DNA of 64,000 nt from Brachyhypopomus gauderio (GCF_052324685.1 NW_027506914.1:124001-188000), one strand, 5' to 3'; shown: positions 48,071-61,850, counted from the first letter of the stretch. Notes: generated by a model not told the origin, from the letters alone. Numbers and translations are program-made.

Positions 48071-51000
48071 TGTAACGTTCCCATTTGGTACACGAGGTGA
48101 GCCATTGACTGATGGTTTATCCCTTTTTATTGTAGTACAATGTGGATTAACAAACCACCGTAAGAGCTGTATAAAACAAAAGAAAACTACAATAAATGTC
48201 AAAGTTTCACCAAAGCATGTTTCCTCTAGCGCAAATCATTTGGAGTAGTTAAACGTGTCCGTTATCAGTGCTATTCCTTAGCTAATAGCTAGCTCGTTGC
48301 TATGACAATTAAAACTCACTATTACTCCTTTGTACAAAGTAATTAATTTAACAAGCAAATCTAACACGAACTTAACCAATTTCTTACCTTGTGCCTCTAC
48401 AAATGGGAGCGCAAACCTGAATATATTTTACACAATTGCTAATAACGCTTACTCTGTCACTCCGCAGTTCGCTCCGATCACCTGTCTCGACAAGGAGCCT
48501 CGCGCTCCGTCGCAAACACTCGTCACCAAACCCAAATTAAAAGTCTCATCACACAAGGGATAACTTCACACAACAAAATAACATTAACAAAATTAAACAT
48601 TTGTCTTTTAACGTGTGGGACCAAAATAAATCTCCTCTAGGGGGTTAGTTACACTCCCACCAAATTATTAATGTTTGCAAATGTGTAACAAACACAAATA
48701 ATTTTAAATGTCTCTCAACACTTGTAAACATACAATATGTGACAACACATGCAGTGGACCATAAATTGTTGCATTACACTGCATTACATTTAAACAGCTT
48801 CTAGCAATAAAACTAACTTTTGAACTGGACGTTCTACAAGACATTGTTTCTTGAAGCATTTCCCTTTACTGTTTAGTCCTTTCTCACTAAGAGATAATTT
48901 TACTCTTCTCACCAACCCATCTTTGTCAGTAACAGTCTCTGAGATTCTTCCGAGTCTCCACTGACTTCTTGGTAGTGTTTCATCTGTATCCATTACTACA
49001 TCTCCAATTTGGAAATTCCTTTTGATGTTGTGCCAGCACTGTCGTGTAGCAATATTGTGGAGATACTCCTTTTTCCATCTACTCCAGAACTGTTCAGTCA
49101 GATATTGCACTTGACGCCATCTCTTTCGTCCATATAGGTCTTCTCTTTCGAATTTGCTTGGTGGAGGTAAAGCGGCAGATGACTTCATGGTGATCAAGTG
49201 ATTGGGAGTGAGTGGTTCCAGACTATTAGGATCATTTAGGTTATCAACTGTGAGGGGACGGCTATTAACAATGGCCATGGCTTCGTAAAGGAAGGTTCGC
49301 AGTGATGCATCGTTGAGTCTGCCTGGAGAGAGTAGCAGAGTGGCATTTAGAACACTTCTAACAGTTCTTACTTGCCGTTCCCACACACCACCTGCGTGGC
49401 TGGAGTGAGGTGCATTCATTATGAACTCGCACTGCTTTTCTGCAAGAAATGTATTGAGTTTCTCCATATTGAGCTCTTGTGAAGCAGTATGCAGTTCATT
49501 CTTTGCCCCTACAAAGTTTGTGCCTTGATCACACCTAATTTGTAGAACTGTGCCTCTTAATGAAATAAAGCACCTCAAAGCATTAATGAATGAATCAGTT
49601 GACATGTCCTCTACCATTTCGATATGAATAGCCCGAGAAGAGAGACAAGTAAATAGCAGACCATATCTCTTATGCTCTTTTCTACCCTGCTTGGTAAAAA
49701 ACGGGCCAAAGCAATCCATCCCACAGTATGAGAACGGTGGTGTGGGTTCTGTCCGTTCCTTTGGCAGATCGCTCATTCTCTGACCTTCTACTGGCCTTCT
49801 GAGCCTTCGGCATGTCACGCAGTGTCGAATGTAGGTTGCAACTGATCTGCTTAATCCAGTGATCCAATAGCCATTAGATCTAATTTCATTGACAGTAAAG
49901 CCTTTACCCTGATGTTTTACCCTTTCATGGTAATATGCAATGATCAGGTTGGTGATGTGATGTCCCTTGGGGATGACTACAGGGTGTTTGATTGGACTAG
50001 GCAAGGTGGAGAGGCGGAGTCTTCCTCCCACCTTGAGCACACCTTCTGCATCTAGAAACACATCAAGGAGATACAACTTGTGACTAGGTAGTTGACATCC
50101 CCTTTTCAGTAATTTTATCTCTTCTTGGTATGCGTGACTTTGCAATTCTCTGATGATAAATTTCTCAGCACACTGTCTTTCACTCACTGTTGAGAGGCCA
50201 TTCGACTTATCCTTTTTAGCCCGTCTGAGAAGACGTGCTACTGCCTGGAGGGCCCGAGACCATGATGAAAACTTGGATAGTCTGTTTACAATACTTAGGT
50301 GTTCTGTACTGCATGTCTGAAATGTTTGGGCCTTTTTCACTTCTGGGTCTCCAAGTGTGAGTTCTAGGGTCTCCTGTGCTCGGGTTACTATTTCCTTTTC
50401 CCAAATAAAGCTGGGGCCAGTGAACCAGTTAGACAAAAGCAGATCATCTACTGTTCTTCCCCTTGAGGCATTGTCTGCTGGGTTCTCATCTGTTGAGACA
50501 GAACCATTGCTTGGGACTAGAATTGTGGCGAATTTTCTGTACTCTATTTGCTACAAACGTATGAAAGCGTCGAGCATCATTATTTATGTACCCTAAGACT
50601 ACTTTGGAGTCTGTCCAAAAGAACTCCTCATCAATCGAGTAGTCTAACTCTTCCATGAGCATTTTGCTTACCATGACTGATACAACAGCTGCTGTAAGTT
50701 CCAGCCTGGGTATTGTAATAACCTTCATGGGGGAAACACGAGCCTTTCCCATGATGAGACTACAGTGAACTTCACCTTTCGCATTTTTAAGTCTCAGATA
50801 AGAGCACTGGCCATATCCATTTGTGCTGGCATCTGAAAAGTGATGCAGTTCCGTTTTAACCACCTTTCCGAATTCCGCTGGTGAATAGCATCGGGAGATG
50901 CATATCCTTTCCAGTTTAGCAAGATCTCCCTGCCATTTCTCCCACCTTGGTTTCAGCTTCTCTGGAAGTGGGTCATCCCAACCGGTGCCCTGGTGACACA

Positions 51001-54000
51001 TCTCCTGTAAAATCAATTTTCCATTGAGGATGTATGGTGCTACAAACCCTAATGGATCGTAGATGGAAGAGACAGATGACAGAATTCCATGACGTGTTGC
51101 TGACCTGTCTGTTGGGGTGACTTTGAATGTGAAGGAATCACTTTCAATGTTCCAGTGGATTCCTAGTGCCCTCTCTAGAGTTGTACTGCTGAATGCAAGA
51201 TCTGTTGCTTTGATGTCTGTAGCACGTTCTGATGACAGAATGCTTTGTAGAACAGCACGGTCATTTGATACAAATTTATGAAGGCGAAGACCACCTTTCA
51301 CACACAGTTCACGTGCGTCCTTCGCCAGTTGTATGGCTCTTTCTACAGACTCAACGCTGGTGACCCCATCATCCACGTAGAAGTCCTTTGAGATGAACTG
51401 TGAACCTAAAGGATAGGCATGTCTGTAATCTTTGGCAAGCTGTTTCAGTCCGTAGTTTGCACAACCTGGTGAGGACACTGCCCCAAAAAGATGTACCTTC
51501 ATTCTAAATTCCTGAGGGGGTGCATTTAAGTCTCCATTTTTCCACCATAAAAAGCGCAGAAAGTTGCGATCATTCTCCTGGACATGAAACTGATGGAACA
51601 TCTTCTCTATGTCACACATTAAAGCGATCTGATGTTGTCTGAAACGAATAAGGACACCTGTCAGATTACTTGTCATGTCTGGTCCTGATAGGAGATGTTG
51701 GTTAAGGCTGCTTCCCTTGTACCTTGCAGAACAGTCAAACACCACTCGCAACCTTTTGGGCTTTTTGGGATGATAAATGCCATGATGAGGTACGTACCAA
51801 TTTTCACCATAAGTCCCTTTTTCACATACCTCTTCTACATCACCCCTTTCAATGATGTCTTCCATGTAAGTAGTGTAGTCATTTTTGTAATTCTCATTAG
51901 CCATGAGTTTTCTTTTCAGGCGATTGAGCCTAATTGTAGCAAGATGTTTGTTATCAGGTAAGCATGGCCTTTTTTTAAAGGGTAGAGGCATTTCATAATG
52001 TCCGTGTTCATTTCTCCTGATGTTTTCTTTCAGTTTATCTAGAAACAAAAGATCTTCTTGAGACACAGTTTTATATTGTCCCTGCGTGTCTCTGAAATCA
52101 GATTCAAGGGCTTTGATTACATCTACTGGAGTCACTGCAGGGAGCTCCTTTACCGTCACTCTATGACAATGACCAGTAGATACCTGAATATCAGCAAGAG
52201 ATGCTGAACAGCCTACAATACTCCATCCTACATCTGTAAGGATAGCATAGGGCTCATTGTATTTGCCTGATATGACCTGCCTGGGTACTAGAGTTCTGGG
52301 ACAATTGTAGCCAATTAAGAGACCTACTTCACAACTGAGGAGGGGAGGTATTTTGTCTACAATTGCCTTTAGATGACTCCATCGTTTGGCTGTTTCATGC
52401 GTTGGTATGTGGTCCCGATCAGCAGGTATACCATCCTTTGTATAAGTGGGAGGGAGGTTGATGAGCACTGTAGAATTGTAACCTCTTATGCAGAGGCCAG
52501 ATGCTCTTTCACTTGTAAGGACCATATTTTCTCCCATCATAGTAGTGAGTTTCAGTTTGACTGGGTAAGTCTCCACCTGTAGTTCATTAATCACATCTTG
52601 CTCAATGAATGTTGTGTCACTCTGAGTATCTAACAAGGCGTACACAAGTTTCTCTGTGGATGGATTCTTGTCATACGACACCCATACTGGCACAATCATG
52701 GAAGTGCTACCTGGCTGAACTTCACTAGTCACGTTGAATGACAAGGCAGTTGTCACTTCAGTTTCTTGGTTTTCTGCAGGATTCTCTATTAATAAAGGTC
52801 TTTGCAGGTTTGCTTCCTTACGATATTTGTCATCATGGAGACAGGTAGGATGTCTCCTTTTGCACAACTCACATGTGTGACGGTAGCGACATTCTTTTAC
52901 ACCATGGCCAGGTCTAAGGCATCCATAACACAATTTGTTGTCCTTCACATAAGCTCTTTTATCTTCAAGAGACCCTTTAAGAAAGTCCCTGCACCTATAG
53001 AGTTGGTGATTGTCTTGGCATAACATGCAAGGGGTCCTTGACTTTCCTTTGGTTGTCCTATGATGACCCTCCATTGTAGCCTGTGTATTAAAGACACTGA
53101 CCCTGTCTCCTTTTGTTGATTTTGTGTTCCTTTTGTCATGTGACTCAGATGAATGAAGAGCGAATGAGGAGGTAACTGGATTACATGCGATTGCTGCTTC
53201 CAATGACATGAATTTGGTGAACTCTTGAAAGCTGGGGAAATCTTTACCCTCTGTGAGAGATAGAGTGACCTGACGGTTCCATCGAGAAGCAAGCCATTCC
53301 GGTAGTTTCAACATCAACTTTTGGTTCTCTTCACAGTCATTTAAGATATCCAGACCTTTTACATGAGGTATGGCTTGTAGACAAGCATTTAGGAAATCTG
53401 AAAAGTTTCTCAATCCTTCAGCATCTTTGTGATGTATCTTTGGCCACTTGGCCAGTTTCTCTCTGAATGCTCTTTGAATGACAAACGGCTGGCCATATCT
53501 CTAGTTGAGCTTGTTCCACGCATCTCCGTATGCTTCATCATCATTGCGATAAAACGTACCTTCAACACACTTACGAGCTGAACCACTAACATATCTCTTG
53601 AGGTAATGCAGTTTATCAGCTGCAGAAACGCTCCTTTTATCTATAAGAGACATGAAGGAGGACTTCCATTCTATGAAGTCAGTAGGATTTCCATTAAACA
53701 CTGTAGGCTCTGGTGTAGGAAGTCTGTTAATGGCTATACTATCTTGAACTGCCTTTACTAGGCAAGATACATCAGCAGACGGCAATGATGAGACTGTATT
53801 GGGTTGATGTGTAGAGAGAGGAAGAGCAACATTTTCTTGGAAACTAGGTTCTGGAAGTCCAGATTGTCTATCTGTCTCCTGTTTTAATTCCCTGTTTTAG
53901 ACTTCAAACCTGGCATGAGCCGTTTTCAAGTCTCTTTCAGCTTGCAGGCGTTCTAATTCAGAATTCTGTGTTTCTAATTCCTTTCTGTGTAGTTCCTCTA

Positions 54001-55468
54001 AGGTTCTTATTTTTTCCTTTTGTTTCCTTTCCTCCAATAGAGCCTTGTACTCAGCTTCTTTTGCTGCTAATTCAGCAGCGGCATCTGCTCGTTTGGCTGC
54101 TATGCAAGATGACGAGGTGTGCCGACTAACGTTCGACTCTGAGGCTGTAGAACCAAAGATGGAACGAGCATAGTCCGGAACGAGTAATTCTCGCAGATGC
54201 TGTTTTTCGTATTTTGCATCGAATTCACCATTGATGCCAGTTAGCCTTTCATATAATATTTTAAGGAGATCGCTAGTTACAGTGTCACAAGCATCAACTT
54301 TACGTCTCAGCTCGGTATCAGGGGTGGTATGTGCTCTCAATTCATCATAAGCTTTTATAATATCATTTCTCTTTTGCTCAATGTCGTCTGCAAGTGATGC
54401 AAGGTGACTTTCTGATATGTCAGATTTTAGATCTTGTCTAGCTTTACGAACATGGACTTTCCACCTTTCATAGAGGCTGATAAGTCCCTTTTCCCGTTTG
54501 CTCTGTTCATCACTTTGATAAGCTAGCATTTTTGCTGTGGGCACTCGTGGACGAACTGAACGTCTAAGTAGCTCTGATGCATCCTGTATATCATTTTGCA
54601 TCTCAGCAAGGATTTCTTTATTTTCGGTAGTTTTCTTTAGCTCCTGACTTGATGTTGCACATTCTGTACCTTCTCTACCAAGTACATCTATAGAATCCTG
54701 AATTTCATTCTGAAGAACTACAACTTGATCCTCCTTGTTCTCCATATTTTCTTTTGTCTCTTTATGACTAAATTAATTCTCATTACTCCTTAGTATCAAC
54801 TCACTGCAGCCCGTGTACAGTCAAACCTTTTTAAATCCGTGAGGTGTGCAGCGCAGTCGGTCCTATGGAGAGGTGAAGCTCTTACTGTAACGTTCCCATT
54901 TGGTACACGAGGTGAGCCATTGACTGATGGTTTATCCCTTTTTATTGTAGTACAATGTGGATTAACAAACCACCGTAAGAGCTGTATAAAACAAAAGAAA
55001 ACTACAATAAATGTCAAAGTTTCACCAAAGCATGTTTCCTCTAGCGCAAATCATTTGGAGTAGTTAAACGTGTCCGTTATCAGTGCTATTCCTTAGCTAA
55101 TAGCTAGCTCGTTGCTATGACAATTAAAACTCACTATTACTCCTTTGCACAAAGTAATTAATTTAACAAGCAAATCTAACACAAACTTAACCAATTTCTT
55201 ACCTTGTGCCTCTTCAAATGGGAGCGCAAACCTGAATATATTTTACACAATTGCTAATAACGCTTACTCTGTCACTCCGCAGTTCGCTCCGATCACCTGT
55301 CTCGACAAGGAGCCTCGTGCTCCGTCGCAAACACTCGTCACCAAACCCAAATTAAAAGTCTCATCACACAAGGGATAACTTCACACAACAAAATAACATT
55401 AACAAAATTAAACATTTGTGTTTTAACGTGTGGGACCAAAATAAATCTCCTCTAGGGGGTTAGTTACA
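48071..55468 (-). mobile_element. BEL/Pao LTR retrotransposon (fossil, nearly whole, young)
   Basis: Two 583-bp LTRs (48071-48653 and 54886-55468) differ at about five positions, roughly 1 percent, so insertion was recent. The 5-bp duplication AAGAG flanks it. Coding runs from right to left: a coiled, charged gag-like region, zinc-knuckle region (CYGCLRPGHGVKEC), aspartic protease (LLDTQSDTTF), reverse transcriptase (FYVDDG), RNase H, and integrase with an HHCC-like region and catalytic core (IRCDQGTNF). This order is that of the BEL/Pao group. The coding region is broken at about three places. No envelope gene seen. Confidence 0.9.
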
Positions 55469-55896
55469 AAGAGAAACAGCAATACATATGCGGCTAGTTT
55501 GCTTGCACAGACATCACGCAGAGCACAAAGCATGTAACGGCCAGAAATATGTGTACTGTCTCTTTAAGGGAGCGAGTTGAGCGAGTGTATGGAATATTGT
55601 TGCTTTTTAGCTTTCTGTCGTAGACCGACTGAGACCACTGCTCTTTATTTTATCTTATTTTATTTCTGTAAGTAACGCATTCAATGAGCTTTGGACAACT
55701 CACCAGTTCATGTATGAACAGTCAAGTAGTGCTGGAGCCCAGGTTTATTTTGGTCAACCAGCAAATAAACGGACTAAGTGGAATACCACCAGCGCGAGTA
55801 CGAGTCAGTGATTCATCTCTCCTCTCTGTACTTCGTGCTTCACTCGCCTGTTAACTGTCCAAGTTCACTTCTATCCGGGACAGAGTGGATATTTAA

Positions 55897-58260
55897 CCCT
55901 TTGATGCGCAACATGGGTCAAAAGTGACCCGGCTGAGTTTTTATTTTCTATATCTTTGCAATAAATTAATTTAATCATTCAGCCTTCAAGGTATTCCTCA
56001 ATTAACTTGTTTTTGATCATCATATAGGCCTATCCTTAATTAATTTTTTCATTTCTTACTTTTTGAATAAAAACTCTTTTTGTATCACTACCCCTCTAAT
56101 GCACAACATGGGTCTAAAATGACCCGCATTCATTTTCTATGTTACTTCATGTTTGGCTGAGTGTTTCTATGGTACATCTTTTAAATTAATAAATCATTAA
56201 TCATTTTCTATCCCAAGTTTGCAGTAAATATCTTGTTTTTGTTTAATACAAATCTTGATTCTTATTTTCCTTTTTTACTTTCAGAAAAAACACATATTTT
56301 GTATTTATACATTAAGTTTACACACATGGGTCACAGACGACCCACGTGCATTTACCATTTCATAACTCACCACAGCTCCCATCACACAAGTATTGTTTTT
56401 TCAATTGTTCTAACATTACTTTAGAAAATATTTTGATGATCTTTGGGAAAGACAATTGTACATACTGTAATATTTTATTAGGTTTAGGTTACCTTGAGAG
56501 TGAGTACATTACTTGTAAGAAGGTCACAAGTAATTATTATTTACTAGCTAACTGTTGAACCTTGAAGAGGCCTGTGGTTCTCTAGTACAACATGGTGGGT
56601 GTTTCCATCCTCAATGTCTACACCAACTTCACCTGCACAACACCCTGGTCATATGGGTGGGGTGAACGCTGCATGGCTCCTATTCATCAAGGAACTGAGC
56701 AAAAATCTTGTCATGCCACATATGAAGAGGTACATGGAGGTCTCACCCAAACTCCAACAGCATGTGTTTGAGGCAGTGGGAAGATGTGGGTTACAAAAAC
56801 AAACCACAGCCACCACCCATCCTCAGAAAGACATCCCCAAGGAGGGCCAACGACAGAGGAAGAGGTGCGCTCGCTGCCCTCTTCCCGAAGACAGAAAGAG
56901 GAAAAGGTGCAAAGACAGAAAGGCCAGCCAGCCCAGGGGGCAGGTGAACCAGATGCCTGAACCACCTCAACTGGCTCCTCTCTACAAGACAGAGCAGCGA
57001 GACTACTCAGCAGCGAGACTACTCAGCAGCGAGACTACTCAGCAGCGAGACTACCGTACTCCTCACCTTATCTCTAAGGGAGACCCGAACATCCAGCAGA
57101 GGAAACTCATTTCAACCACTTGTATTCACAGTCTCATTCTTTGTCTCATTGTATTCATGATCTCATACTAGCCAAAGCTTACAGTATGACCATAGGTGAG
57201 ACTTGGAATGTAGACCAGTAAAAACCCTTCACCACAACGGTCCGTTACAGCGTTCGCGACACTGCAGAGGCTGCACCGATCTGCCGGTCACCCACCTGTT
57301 TTCTGCTCACTGTCCTCACCCGAGCGTCTTTTCACCTGTCCCTCGTCCCCTTGTCTGTGTTTGTATTCAAGTCCAGTTTTCTGTTCAGCCTTTGTTGCAT
57401 CATTAGTCTTCCACACTAAGTGTTGCGGTATTTATCTTATAGTCATCATAGTCAGAGTCATCTTAAGGTATTGTTGTCCTGTCCTGGTTTCCCTATTTGT
57501 CTTGTTCTTCCATGTTCTGTTTTTGGATCTTGCCTATACCCTTTATTGGTTATTTTGAAGATGCTTCGTTTACATTTCCTCTTCCTTTGATGTCTGCATT
57601 TGGGTGGTCACTTTGAAAACCTGACATTGTGTGTGTGTGATAAAATGAAAAATATGTGGTAAAAACCAAATAAATGTTTGACCCCACTCACTACTAAAGT
57701 AACACCTTAAAACTAGTTATTATTGGATTATGTTACTCTATTTTATATCACATTTGGATGAAGGGGTCATTTTGACCCATGTGTGTAAATTCAATGTACT
57801 ATTATATAAACTATTTTTGTTCAAGAAGTATTAAAGTACAAATGAAAATAATGATCAGCAGTGATCAAAAACAAGATATTTAATGAATACTTGAAATATT
57901 CAATCATAAAAGAAATAGATTCAAAAGACAGGAACACAGAAAAACCCTACCAGCATTATATGACACTGGATATGAATGTGGGTCATTTTTGACCCAAGTG
58001 TGTAAATTCAATGTACTATTATAGGAACTATTTTTGCTCAATAAGTATTAAAGTTCAAATGAAAATAATTATCAGCAGTGATCAAAAACAAGATATTTAA
58101 TAATGAATATTTGGAATATTCAATCATAAAAAGAATAGATTCAAAAGACAGGAACACAGAAAAACCCTACCAGCATTATATGACACTGAATATGAATGTG
58201 GGTCATTTTTGACCCATGTTGTGCATTAGAGGGGGTGTGCATATGTTGCGCATCAAAGGG
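55897..58260. mobile_element. piggyBac-type element, degraded
   Basis: TTAA at both ends (55893-55896 and 58261-58264) with TIRs CCCTTTGATGCGCAACAT and complement. Subterminal GGGTCA...TGACCC palindromes recur (55915, 56110, 57770, 57985, 58200). A remnant of a transposase C-terminus lies at 56599-57171 (HMGGVNAAWLLF and a Cys-rich basic tail CARCPLPEDRKRKRC). Confidence 0.82.
56599..57171 (+). pseudogene. piggyBac transposase C-terminal remnant
   Basis: An open stretch of 190 codons. Its first third has the HMGGV...NAWLL-like signature of piggyBac transposases and a cysteine-rich basic tail; the catalytic Asp domain is missing. The last part contains a short (AGCAGCGAGACTACTC)n tandem repeat. 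Confidence 0.6.
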
Positions 58261-59149
58261 TTAAGGTTGAACTAACTCCGAAAAGCGTTACAAGCATAGA
58301 ATTAGACTGAATAGATCTGTTTTTATGTATCGGTCACATTGTCACCGATACCCAATCTAGAATTTTTTCAGAATCTGTGCATCCCCCATATTGACACATG
58401 TGCACATGTTTTACTTCCAAGCTCCGCGCCCCCCCTGCAATAGCTCCGCGCCCCCCACTTTGGGAACCACTGCATTAGACAAACATAACGGGACGCTCAC
58501 GAATACACACACAGGTACATTAACACACATGGGCATAAACGGGAAAAGGGGGTTTGGGAGACACACGGGAAGACATACGAACACAGGAACAGACACACAC
58601 GACACAGGCGCCAAGCTACACGCCAGGAGAAGGGCAAAGGGAGAGAGACCAGGAGCTGCTGGTGCTGCGGTGGGCGGTCCTCCTCCTGCCCTCGCTGCAA
58701 ACCCTCCACCGGGTGCGGTGCGGCTGGCGGAGGCGCCGGGTGCAGCGCGGCTGGCGGACGCGTCAGGTGCAGCGTAGCTGAAGGACACTTCAGGCGGGCC
58801 GCATGGGAGTCCCCTGTCGGTCTCCCTCCTCCTCTCCCAGGCTCCATTTCATAGACTCTGCCGGGCTCTCACCCTGGGAGTAGTCCATGGCACTGGCCTC
58901 AGACGGTCTGGAGGACACGCCCTTCTCAGGAGTCCTCCTTCCCTTCACGGTCCCCGCGGAGAGCTCCGAGGGGGGAGGACTCTCCTCTTCCTCCTCCGTG
59001 TAGGACACCTCTTCGTCCTCCATGTAGGACTCCTCATCTTCCTCCTCTTCCTCACCGTAGTCTACGGTGGGAGCGGAGCCCACGGACGGAGGGTAGTCCT
59101 CTTCCTTTGAATCCAAGGAGACCCTCCTCCATGGTATCTGCACATTTTA

Positions 59150-60055
59150 AAATCTCAAATTCAATGACTTTTAAGACCTTTTTAATACCTCTCACAAGGA
59201 AAAATATTACCGGATTTGCCAACATTTCAAGATTGCTTGGAGTGAAATTTGAACCAGGAGGTGGTGGCGAGTTTAAATAGTTTGGGGGGGGGGGGGGGGG
59301 GGGTGGCGACCGTAAGTTGTTGAGGGGGGAGGGGATGTGCACGACCTCGCAAAGCGACAGCACTCGGGGACCTTGCGCAGGGGCAGAGCCACCGCGATTG
59401 CGTCATTGTCGGCACGCGGAACCTCGCACCGGTCGCGTTGCGTCATGTATAAACCAAGCTTGACGCAGCTCAGGGATTACGGCACATACAGCGCCGTGCG
59501 CAGTGCCCTAGTGCCTGTACATTTAAATTGTAATGGTCCAATGAAGGTAATTTAAAAACCAGGACACTTCCTCACTTAAAAAAAAACCCGGGACAGGACG
59601 TGAAATACGTCCCGGGAAATACAGACGTTTGGTCACACTACACAGTAGACAAATCATTTTTGGCACTTACAGTTAAACTGCAGTTAGCAGCTAGCCACAA
59701 TATTTTTCATCCTCCAGCCACTTCATTGAATCGACATTTACCCATGTCTGCATCGGAGCCTTGTATTGTTGTTCCCGCCGCAGCCCTCAAATAAGAGAAG
59801 CAGATTGCTAGGCAGCTAAAGCATCGTCTGCTGTTTCCACCTGTTAGGTGACGTACTACTGCCATCTACCATGCGGAGTATACGGCCATTGCGGAAATGA
59901 TAATTATTGTGTATACATCGGTAAAATAAAACAGAAAAACTGAGCAACACATTACTTACTTATTACTTGCCTCGCCTCCTAAAATTCCAGACATTTTAAG
60001 ACATTTTAGGACCTTGAATATGTAAAACTAAATTTAAGACATTTAAAGACTTTTT
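59150..60055. mobile_element. hAT-like non-autonomous element with G-tract module
   Basis: TTTTAAGACCTTTTTAA on the left and TTTAAAGACTTTTTAAGGA on the right are near-inverted ends. Within are a G-run of about 20 followed by GGTGGCGACCGTAAGTTGTT (59287-59325) and a piece related to the MITE at 3841-4212. Edges approximate. Confidence 0.5.
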
Positions 60056-60667
60056 AAGGACCCGCGGGTACCCTGCCTCCTCCCTGAATTCGCTCTCTGG
60101 GGTTGTGTCCGTGGTGCAAATCACGCAAGCACCCACTCTCAGAGGTGAGAGCTCGCGGGAACGAGAGGGGTGTCACTCTCTCCACATCCTCACCACCCCC
60201 TCGCGGAGTATCTTCGCCACCTCTGGGACATTGCACTCCCGTGCTGAAGCCAGCTGGAAAGCACACACCGGGTCTCTCTCCATCTCCTCGAGCGATACTG
60301 CGGCTTCGCGGTGCGGGGGGGAGGTAGAGGCACGGTGGTGCCGCTTGCTGGGGCGCTTGCCCTTCTTTGGCCGGGTGGCATAGCCTGGCATGCTGTCTCT
60401 TGCGGCTCGTTGTTCTGTGACGCTGGGTGCGAGGCAAAGGACGAGACAGGAATCCAGATCTCAGACACGAATAAGCGCTGTTAGCGCACATATAACATAC
60501 ACATGATCACATGGACAATGTGTAGACTCAGACAACGACGAGCACAGGACACTGCACGAAACCACATAAGCCCCATGTGATTATGAGACGAGCCACAGGT
60601 GAGACGAATCAGCAAAAGACACAACCGCACCCACAGAGAACCACAGACGCAGACTAGGAGACGTAGA

Positions 60668-61450
60668 ACAACAATGACTGTTTTTTGCCAAGTTGGGGAA
60701 AACTGTGAAAGGATTTGTTCATTGTGTAGTAGCAGACAATCTTGGGGCCCACAGTATTGCAGGTTTTGTGGAAAAATTTTCAGGTAAATATGTTTGCAGA
60801 TTTTGTACAGCAGAAAATGCAGATATACAAACCAAAGAAGTCAGGTCAGGAGTGTTTTGCCTAAGAAGCAGTGTTCTTCATACTTCTCATCTCAAAGCTA
60901 TTGAAGAAAATTCATTTCCTGCTCATTTTGGTGTAAAAAGGAAATGTGTGCTGTCAGAAAATCTGTCCTATTTTAGTGTGACACAGAGTTTCCCCCCAGA
61001 TATAGTTCATGATCTCTTTGAAGGAATTATCTCTGTTGAAATTGCTCTGTGTCTTACAAAGCTAATTTCTAAAAAATATTTTACATTATCTGAACTGAAT
61101 GAAGCAATAGCCACATTTCCAAGTGGACTGATAAGACAAACCGTCCCCATTCTGTGCCCCTCACCTTCACAACAAAGAAAACAATCGGAGGAAATGCACA
61201 TGAAAATTGGAGCCTCTTGAGATTTCTTCCTTTCTTGATCGGAACCAGAGTTCCTTTAAATGAACCAGCATGGGAGGTCCTCTGTGAATTAAAGGACTTG
61301 TTGTTGCACCTTTTCACACTGAGGAGTCTATTTCCTATCTTGACTTCAAGATATTAGAACACAGGACAGTACTTCAAGAAGTTTTTCCTGTTGGAAAAAT
61401 TCTGCCTAAACATCATTACCTGGAGCACTATCCACAGTTGATACGCTAGT
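60668..61450 (+). pseudogene. Transposon-associated protein fragment
   Basis: Frame 60693-61220 reads KGFVHCVVADNLGAHSIAGF, CRFCTAEN and PDIVHDLFEGIISVEIALCL. I recognise this wording from proteins repeated many times in fish genomes and linked to DNA transposons, but cannot name the superfamily. It has a CxxC motif and lacks both ends; similar codons continue in other frames to about 61450, so it is broken. It abuts the truncated LTR at 60667. Confidence 0.5.
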
Positions 61451-61589
61451 TTGACCCCCTTGTTGCACTATGGACTATGAGATTTGAAGCAAGTTTCTTC
61501 AAAAGAGTAATCCGTCATACAAACTGTTATAAAAATGTACTGTATTCGTTAGCTCAGAGGCATCAATTTCAGGCTGCCCATTATCTGTA

Positions 61590-61850
61590 TCCAGGGCTCT
61601 CAAGTCTCATGCATTGAGCGTGTGACACACACATTTGACCGTCTTCACACGCTCACACGGCACACCTCCGATTTCACACGGCGAGAAAAAAAATCTAGTT
61701 TATTTACCTCCGATCCATATCTATGTCGCCCTCCACTGGCGATCGATCGCGATATACAACCACCCCCCCCCCCCCGCTCAACAGCTGACGTTCGCCACAT
61801 ACCCCCCCGCCCCCGCTCAACAATTAACGTTTTAATTGCTTCTAAACTAT
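61590..61850. repeat. MITE fragment related to 44272-44587
   Basis: Shares, inverted, the TCTCATGCATTGAGCGTGTG and CTAGTTTATTTACCTC blocks and ends in C-runs with GCTCAACAGCTGACGTTCGC, the complement of the G-tract module. Confidence 0.7.

Larger units (their letters stand above)
47648..58387. mobile_element. hAT element remnant (TAGGGATTCATCGATTC)
   Basis: Left end TAGGGATTCATCGATTC with TATCGGCCGATACTGATCCG inside; right end GAATCTGTGCATCCCCC with TATCGGTCAC nearby; 8-bp duplication ATATTGAC (47640-47647 and 58388-58395). No transposase left. Contains the BEL/Pao and piggyBac elements. Confidence 0.8.
47574..58472. mobile_element. hAT-type MITE (CAGTGGTTCCCAAA) hosting nested elements
   Basis: Left end CAGTGGTTCCCAAACC, right end TTTGGGAACCACTG, 8-bp duplication CATTAGAC (47566-47573 and 58473-58480). 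Its own sequence is only about 150 bases; the rest is later insertions. Confidence 0.88.
47078..60667 (-). mobile_element. Non-autonomous LTR element (fossil), heavily interrupted
   Basis: LTRs of the TGTCACGTTG family lie at 47078-47399 and 60416-60667, in minus orientation; the right one is cut short. The internal parts (47403-47565, 58481-59145, 60060-60415) are GC-rich and contain gag-like traces (for example the RPKKGKRPSKRHHRAST stretch) but no polymerase. Nested elements make up most of the length. Old and broken in several places. Confidence 0.6.
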
